64,000 nt of DNA from Lutjanus erythropterus (Eukaryota > Chordata > Actinopteri > Lutjaniformes > Lutjanidae): assembly GCA_020091685.1 (NCBI GenBank), contig CM034601.1, positions 11,642,472-11,706,471 of the forward strand, in the 5' to 3' direction. Below, piece by piece: positions 57,305 to 64,000 of this stretch; position 1 is the stretch's first letter, and the number at the start of each line of letters is the position of its first letter. Both the position numbers and the translations under genes were made by a program. The notes below the pieces were generated by a model. That model saw only the letters and a list, made by a program, of their open reading frames with translations, ran no database searches and was not told the origin of the DNA.

Positions 57305-60080
57305 CATATTGTATTTGATTTGACACAGAATATCTTCTTTCACTTAAAATTAGCCATCGAACTATAGAACAATCTATGGCAGACCATAATGCAGTCAAGT
57401 GAAAATAGATTTAAATTAAGGATTTTGCTAATCCCAGTTCTAAATTTAGCTGCAGCAAAGTTCCCAAACATGCCGGTGGAGGTAGAGACTGTGTCACACC
57501 TACAGTAAGCCCCCCCGCTTCACATCATCACCCCACGACACTGCAAAAGACTTAAATCTTACAGTGACAATGACTGGGATGCGAGGATGCCAGTTTCCGT
57601 GGTAACCAGAGCCCCCGTGTCTGTTTGTAATACTCCTTTTTTGTGCTGTCATGCGTGCACACTAGTTAAATCACGGCAAGGTAAAAGGTCACCGATGTCA
57701 CTGAGAGGTCTGACAACAGAGGAGGGACGTTTAAAGTTTTTTGCTTTCAGACAACAGCAAAAAAGTTGTATTTGTCTTGAGGATCAAATAGTGTAGAACT
57801 TTATAGATGTACTGTCAGTATTTAGGGATTCATTTTTAAATGTTTGTTTTTACCTTTTCTCATCTGATTATGCTCATTTTTATCTCACCAAAATTGTGTT
57901 CTTCTTTATCTTTACCAAACACTGTAGCATTTTTTTTTTCTTAGATTTGCCAAACTAGATTTTTGTTGTCAAATTAAATTGGTTTAAGATAATTCTAGTT
58001 AAGAGATAATAAATAATAACTTTATTTATATTGCATCTTTAAAAACAGAGTTTACAAAGAGCTTTTCACAGTGAATTTATCACGTATCTGAGACTCATTA
58101 AGGCTGTAGTGTTTGACATTGCGGGACCCAGCTGGTCAGTCCAGTCAACTCAGTCATTTCTCCAGTCGACCGTGACACCACATTCAACATGTGATTCAAA
58201 ACTGGTCGATCGCAGTCGATCCGGCACCAACACATTGCTTTGACTGTGCACCAGATATGACTGTTGGCTCGGACAATGGAGTGTTAAATACAGAAAGAAA
58301 AAGCAGAAATGAAACATGTCTGCTCGCTGTCACACTTTTATGTGCAAGATCAACACTTACTGTATATTCTCGTACGGTCTTCAGGTATTACTGTGCGAAT
58401 GCTGCAGGAGGAGTGTGAAGTAACTAGTTGCAAACTTCACGCTTCAGTCACCTGAGCAGAACATTGGATTGTCAATGCATATCTGAGTATTTTTTAAAGA
58501 GTTACTTAAAGAGTCAAGCTATATTTATATCGTTTTCTCATAGTCACTAAATCCATGAATAGAGCAAAAAGAAACTGAATTCCTCCGTGCCAAAGAGCAG
58601 CGTTCTCATCCAGAAATTCAGTTCAGTTCAATCAGTGAGCCACACTTTTGTACTGGGTGCACTATTTTTTATTTTTTTATTTTTTTTATTTTTTTTAGAT
58701 CTTAAAGTGAACACAGACAGCTTTTCAACTCTCCCTGTGACATTACAAGTGGTGTTATTGTTTGTGCCACTGTCGCAAAGGCAACACCTTTTTACACAAC
58801 ACTGGATTGTTTTCTTTATGCTCAAGGCCTAGCTCTGTGAAGAACACCATTTTAGAAATAATAAAGAAGAAAGAAGCACTGTCGATGTAAATGGAAAGTA
58901 TTGTCATCAGCACTGTACAGTGATAACAGTTTGAATAACATTTTTTGTTCACACAAACAGCATGGGTTGGCGGAGGTGGAGATGGACGTAACATTAGGAG
59001 AAAAAGCATGAATTTGTTCATTAATTTAGTTTATGATGAAGACACCATTATTCAGGAAAAAACAGACACTATTGCATCATAACAGTGAGGTTTATAGGGA
59101 GCCTATAAACACACAGGGTTTCATTAACTCCCCTATGAGGTAATTCGTTGTCAGTTAATTATTATTATAATTTTTTTTCAGTTTTCTGTGCAGATGATAC
59201 TTTAATATCTACTTTTGCCATCTTTACATGTTCCTTTTTGTTTCAAATCACTTTATATCAGAGTTGACAATGATAGTTTTTTGGGGCTGATTGTAATACC
59301 AATATTAATGAGTATCAATAAAATAATCGATAAATTGGCTTCTTTAGTTTTGTATATAAAATCACAATTTATGTCAGAGCACTGAAACCATAAACTTTCA
59401 TTTGTATTTTTAATCATTATGAATAACTATAAGTTAAAAAAAAAACACACACACAAACTGGAAAAAAAAAGAACAAAAAACAGTCTGCATCATGTTTTGT
59501 AAAAAAAAATATTAGACAATATCTATGCTCATAACTACATAGACTGGTGCAGCTTCACTAGGTCAATATGGGACGGATGATATCTGCCAGCTGATATATC
59601 TGTCTGGCTCATCTTTATTTGTCTCCAAAGGGAAATAAGTTGTTCCTCAAACAGAACCGAAGTACAAAACCCACCACAGGAATACAAATCAAAAATGAGT
59701 GAACTTGGAGAGTACAAGTGAAAACAATGAAAGAAAAAAAATGATCATAATATATTTTAAATTATATCTTGAATGGCTACATGTTCTCATGTTGATGATG
59801 AGAGTATGAGTCACCCTACTTAAAAACAACATGAGAAAAAGGGAAACTGTCTTTGGAAATGTGATGAATAATAAGACAAAAAACAAAAGAGTCATATTGG
59901 ACATGGCGCTTATAATCTGTAGTTTTACACTGTAAAAAATTACTTGTACTATTACTGTGACTTTTGATGTTTTGTCCAAAAGTTCCTGTACTTGAGTAAA
60001 ATTTGCCAGCACTCATTACCACCCTTACTGTAACAAAACACTACAAAGTTTCTTCTGGTCTTGGGCTCTTTTATGTACAC
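57305..60080. other. Mostly unremarkable intronic sequence
   Basis: Includes (T7A)n at 58665-58697 and AT-rich stretches. 59270-59350 has ATCGATAAATTGG-type words suggestive of another MITE scrap. No exon recognised. Confidence 0.4.
58000..58080 (+). repeat. Dispersed repeat fragment
   Basis: ATAATAACTTTATTTATATT, AAAAACAGAGTTTACAAAGAG and CTTTTCACAG form a string I recognise from many fish genes and introns. Single copy here. Confidence 0.4.
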
Positions 60081-60420
60081 CACACAGGCTGGGTGTCAAG
60101 TCATTTAAAGGCTCAGATGCTGCAGCACTTGCACTCTCAGTGGTTATAACCACCGCAGCACATTATCAATGCAGGAATACTATTTTCAGCTGCTTGACTC
60201 TCACTTCAACATGCACACGTTCTGACACCGAGCCGGTTTGACTCAAATGGTTTCCCTTTTTAAGTGTTTCCCGAGACGCTGACATGGAGACCGTGAGATA
60301 GTTGCTGTAGTTGTCATTAGACGGCCGCTTTTAAAAGGGGCATTCCAAAGAAAACTGCCCCATTACTACTGCTAATTTTCCCCTTCAGGTTTCCCAACAA
60401 CAAACAGGGCTGATAACAAA
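60080..60420. promoter_or_regulatory. Candidate regulatory block with a 14-bp palindrome
   Basis: Unique balanced sequence. At 60140-60153 GTGGTTATAACCAC is a perfect palindrome made of two GTGGTT half-sites (RUNX-type core). Further on are GACGGCCGCTTTTAAAAGG and a CTGCTAATTTTCC word. Weak call. Confidence 0.3.
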
Positions 60421-60640
60421 AACGTGACTTACAGAAACCAGCGTCATGTTTCCATCGCTTTGTTCAAGTGTGACAGATTAACAGTCAAAATAAAACTTGT
60501 GCACGTTGTGTTTAGGATTCAGTTTTCATGTTGGCCGTACAGTCATTTCAGGGGAAAAGGAAATTAGGTTCACCATCTCATCATCAAAGAAAGTATTAAT
60601 TTTTATTTATGCTTTTATTCATCAGTATCAGTAACAGTTT

Positions 60641-61250
60641 GGTAACATTTATTTAAAGTGATGTGCATAAGACTGACATGACACTGTTATAACCATGACA
60701 TGACAGCTGACAGTCATGGACATGAAGGAGTTTATGACTGTTCATCATTTAATGTTGTTTGTTCAATTGTTGAAGATTTTGTTGCTATGACAACCTTACA
60801 TTAATGAAGAGAACAATGTCTTTGTTATGACAGCAGTGTAATAACGCTTGATAACATCTGTATGACTTAGTCCAAATGTATTACTGTAGTTGATCAGATA
60901 AAAATTTGTGACTTACAGTGGTGTTTCTTAGGTTCAATAATTAGGCCTGCTATGAAATGTTTATAACTACTTATATTGCTTTGGTTACTGCCAAGTTGTC
61001 ATAACAAAGACAGCTTATCTACATTGATACATTTTCACTTGTCATAAAGATGCTATTCAGTTTTATTACACTGTTGTCATAGCAAAGATTTTGTTCTCAT
61101 GATTAATGTTAAGTTGTCATAACAAAGACATTCATTTTTTACCTAACACTCATAACTGACCAAATGACAACACTCTCAAACATTCATAAAGACTCCTCAT
61201 GTGGATGACAGATGTCATGTCATTGTTATGACGTGTTATGAAGTGTTACC
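60641..61250. mobile_element. GGTAACA-type non-autonomous element, copy D
   Basis: A 610-bp element starting GGTAACATTTATTTAAAGTG and ending ATGAAGTGTTACC. Internal words TCATGACA, GTCATAACAAAGACA and TGACATGACACTGTTATAAC recur in both orientations. The ends are those of the 39.9-41.1 kb elements, but the interior differs. No coding capacity. Confidence 0.75.
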
Positions 61251-62815
61251 TAGCTTCTATAAACGGTTTAATGGGAAAATCTGTTGAGCTTATTTATCAG
61301 TTTGATTTAATCCTCATCAGAAAAATCTTAAGCAGCCTGAGGGCACATTCAGAATGATGAACTTCCTGCTTCCTGGCGACACAACAACATGGCCGATGCT
61401 GGTGTGTAGGAGCGAGGTATCTGACGTCTAGATGCAAACATGCTGCAGTGCTGTTTATAGTTTATCTCTGACAGGACTACAGCTCTTAACTTATTATTGC
61501 TGCAGATGTTTTCTCTGTTTCAGTGCTTGCGATGTAAAATGTAAAAGTAGCACGATGCTACACACAACACGCCGTTCAGTATGGAGTTGCATGTTTTTTT
61601 TTGCCATATTCCAGCTTAATTTCATTCTTTGAAAAAAAAGTGTTTGATGTCCTCAACAGATGTTTATTGAGGACAGCAGCTTTAATGATTTTAACTCAGG
61701 CTCAGGGTAATGTAATAGACTGAGTCACCACAACATCACAGTCACCTCTGAGTAGACGACTGGCAGTTGATTTAATTTCAGAGATATGTGAATCATTTTC
61801 CGCTTGAACAGTAACATATATAGATATATAGTTAAAGATGATGGTCTGACCTGATGATGTTCCTGTTGTGTTCATATTCTGTACTGTGTTGCGTCTTTGA
61901 TAAAACAAATCTACCTAACAGTGACATCTCAGCATCAGTCTGACTAAGTGCATAACATCATGAATAAAGAAAATGCTGCTGCCATTAAATTGTATGTGCG
62001 TGATGCAGAGCTATTATACCTCAAGGTTATTGTAAACAAACATTGTGACTGGTTCTTTAACCATGAGCCTCAGCCACCGTTGCTATGGAGAAGAGGCGAG
62101 TCAGAGGAGTCAGTCAGAGCTGCAGAGAATTCAAAACTGTTGATTGTTGAACTTGAGAACAAAACACAGCGGCGTAACTGCAGAATTCTTTCAGAATTGA
62201 CCCATAATTCAAATTTAAATTGATTTGAGCTTCAGGCTGTGTTTTCAATTTTCTAAACAGAATAATCTTTAGCTCCCGCTGGGAGTGGTAAAATTATTTC
62301 AATTGGATGGTTCATGCTGAAATGCACCATGCAAGCTATAGAGATGCTTCAGGTGTGTATTTAATAATATTATTGTCTGTGGGAAAAATAAAAATAATAA
62401 AAAAATCACAACTCTATAGACACAAAATGATGCACTTATTTAACTGGCTGACACAGGCCGCTTTGCCAAACGATGTTGTACTGTGCTGCACAAAAGTTGA
62501 GCCAGCATCTAAACTTTCTACCCAGAAGTCCCTGTGTTTGGTCGTTGCTTGTGCTCTTATGGAAATAAAGGAGGAGTCTGTGTTGCTGTCAGAGCCTGAG
62601 GGTAAACCCTGAGTTTACAATGAGTGGAATTTACCCAGATAAAGACCTCTATATGTTGAACCTAGTTTGACACAAGCTGATGAGAAACCTCCTCCACGAT
62701 GTAACAGTGACACATGCAGACCTGTGATGGGAAAACCTTAACAGACGGGATCAGAAAGCCAAAAGTCCCTTCTCTCTCCATTACAAAGGTTATACAGTAT
62801 TTTGTGTTATATACT
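61251..62815. other. Unremarkable intronic sequence
   Basis: Open frames at 61948-62223 and 62307-62612 show no domain or splice context. Confidence 0.4.
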
Positions 62816-62818
62816 GCA

Positions 62819-63103
62819 TAGGGCTGCAACTACCAATTATTTTCATTATCAATTGACACTTTAGTCTAAAACAAATTGTGTCTTTAGTCCAACCAACGGC
62901 CAAAACTTAATGCGCTTTTCATTTACTATCATAATTGACAGAAGAAAGCTGCAAATCCTCCCATTTATGAAGCTGGAACCTGAAAATGTTTGACAATTTG
63001 CTTGAAAAGTGACTGAAACAATTAATCGATTATCAAAATAGTTTGCAGCTAATTATCTTTCAATCAACTAATAGATTAATTGACTAATCATTGTGGCTCT
63101 AGT
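62819..63103 (+). mobile_element. AT-rich MITE, GGGCTGCAACTAA family, copy 17
   Basis: Near complete: ATAGGGCTGCAACTACCAAT, TTTAGTCCAACCAACGGCCA, TCATAATTGACAGAAGAAAG, ATGAAGCTGGAACC, and right inverted end GATTAATTGACTAATCATTG then TGGCTCTAG. Confidence 0.8.
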
Positions 63104-63360
63104 ACTGTATAAGACACTTATTGACAAACCATTAACTGTCATGCTGTAAACATCTGTTTCATGCACTGGCAATAACAATTTGAATATGATTTGCCCTCTA
63201 CATCAGTGGGTATTTAATTAAAAAAAACTTTCTAAAGCTTCAACTTGTGGTTTTTATGCTGATTTAAGGGCTAAGTCAAGTATATTTGCAATAAAGGATA
63301 AATAGATACATGTGAATTAGAATAGTTTTGTTCACATGTCTTTGTCAAACAGTAGAGATT

Positions 63361-63690
63361 AAACCAGGTGAGGAAGAGGAGAGGGTGAGAATGGATGCGA
63401 GAGCATAAACGTAAAATAGAGGGGGTGGATAAATTCTGGGAACAGACAAAGGGAATGATGGGAAAGGGAGGGAAAAGAGCTGTAATGATGGCGGGAGAGC
63501 AGAAGGAGCCTGGGAATGAGGGAAAAGAGAGGTAAAAGGTAAAAGACAGGTGAGAAGGAGGACAAAAACGAGGAGTACGTAAGATGAGGGTCTGGACAGT
63601 GGAAGGGCGGAGGACTGCAAGAGAGGATGAGGGAGGAGAGGGGAAGGGAGGAAGGGCGTGGCGGGACAGACAGAGGATTGGAGTGGTGAG
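63361..63690 (+). repeat. Purine-rich tract with G-quadruplex potential
   Basis: About 330 bp strongly biased to A and G on the + strand. The cluster at 63631-63656 (GGGAGGAGAGGGGAAGGGAG and onward) has four G-runs. The minus-strand Ser/Pro/Leu-rich open frames here are by-products. Confidence 0.7.
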
Positions 63691-63699
63691 ACAGGTCGA

Positions 63700-63930
63700 C
63701 TGACTCAGTCACATTCCTGACGTCCAGATTTATAGTGGCTCGGGGTCCTGAAACAGGCCCGGAGCCGCGGCCAAATTACAGTCATCTAGAGCATTCCTGC
63801 GCTGCAAACACAGGTTAGCAGCCGGGCCGCGCTAAGTGCTAGGTGCTGCCTGTTGACAAATGACTTCCTTTGAAGGGCACAAAGAGGGAGACAAGAGAGA
63901 GACGGGATATTTACTGTGCGAGGAGGGCAC
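63700..63930. promoter_or_regulatory. Candidate regulatory block
   Basis: GC-rich unique block with TGACTCAGTCACATTCCTGA (AP-1-like), GGAGCCGCGGCCAAATTAC, CCGGGCCGCGCTAAGTG. Composition is unlike the rest of the window. It could be an enhancer or an unrecognised exon edge. Confidence 0.28.
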
Positions 63931-64000
63931 AGAGTCGAGCTGTCTGTGTTTCTTTTGTTGGAAAACATTTTTGCTAAAAGTAGAGATGAAGTATGTGAGA

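Larger units (their letters stand above)
50073..64000 (+). other. Downstream intron of the TCF/LEF gene (5' part)
   Basis: This interval begins with the strong donor GTGAGA. The next family exon (a ..HPPDISPYYPLSPG..-like segment, starting in phase 1) was not found before the window ends, so this intron is at least 13.9 kb. It contains a CA microsatellite, a GGTTCT-rich repeat, MITEs, a SINE fragment and unique blocks listed separately. Confidence 0.6.

Noticed and set aside
63345-63712. Ser/Pro/Leu-rich minus-strand frames as a gene
   Set aside because: Direct consequence of a purine-rich tract read on the complementary strand.

Overview
This window looks like vertebrate, almost certainly teleost fish, nuclear DNA from inside one large gene. 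The signs are long non-coding AT-rich stretches, many long (CA)n/(TG)n microsatellites, several families of short non-autonomous DNA transposons with terminal inverted repeats, a LINE 3' tail that ends in a GATCAATAAAGTATTTCTGATT-type sequence, a tRNA-derived SINE fragment, and a single short exon with good splice sites. There are no bacterial-type genes, rRNA, intact tRNA or CRISPR. Open frames of 60-175 codons are scattered across both strands but are chance or microsatellite-derived (for example runs of Val-Cys or Thr-His).

The only coding sequence I can support is a 127-nt internal exon at 49946-50072 on the + strand. It encodes [28 protein letters not shown](G), which is the TCF/LEF (Wnt/beta-catenin effector) family segment between the beta-catenin-binding domain and the HMG box. 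Its divergent residues (HG, and S-Q-K near the end) fit tcf7 (TCF-1) better than the very conserved tcf7l2, tcf7l1 or lef1. No other exon of the gene was found, so the window is read as more than 49.9 kb of upstream intron, the exon, and 13.9 kb of downstream intron. A (CA)n microsatellite starts within about 20 nt of the 5' splice site, and a diverged GGTTCT/AGAACC-rich repeat follows it.

Layout: 0-20 kb is intron with CA repeats, three related dispersed repeats and a few unique GC-richer blocks that could be enhancers. 20.8-34 kb is dense in one AT-rich MITE family (GGGCTGCAACTAA termini), including a clear nested hAT-like insertion with an 8-bp target duplication at 24.7-25.2 kb. 35-39 kb is intron with microsatellites and a LINE fragment. 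39.9-41.1 kb holds palindromic GGTAACACTT-type elements. 41.4-42.2 kb is a unique block containing two TCF/LEF consensus sites. 45.3-46.6 kb has a LINE tail and two MITE remnants. 48.2-49.0 kb has a TTAA-bounded element sitting exactly at the junction of a local tandem duplication. The exon lies at about 50 kb. 51-64 kb is intron with further MITEs, a SINE fragment, a 610-bp GGTAACA element, and a purine-rich tract followed by a unique GC-rich block at the right end.

Limits: identities of repeat families and candidate regulatory blocks rest on reading the sequence by eye. Sequence conservation between species could not be measured here.
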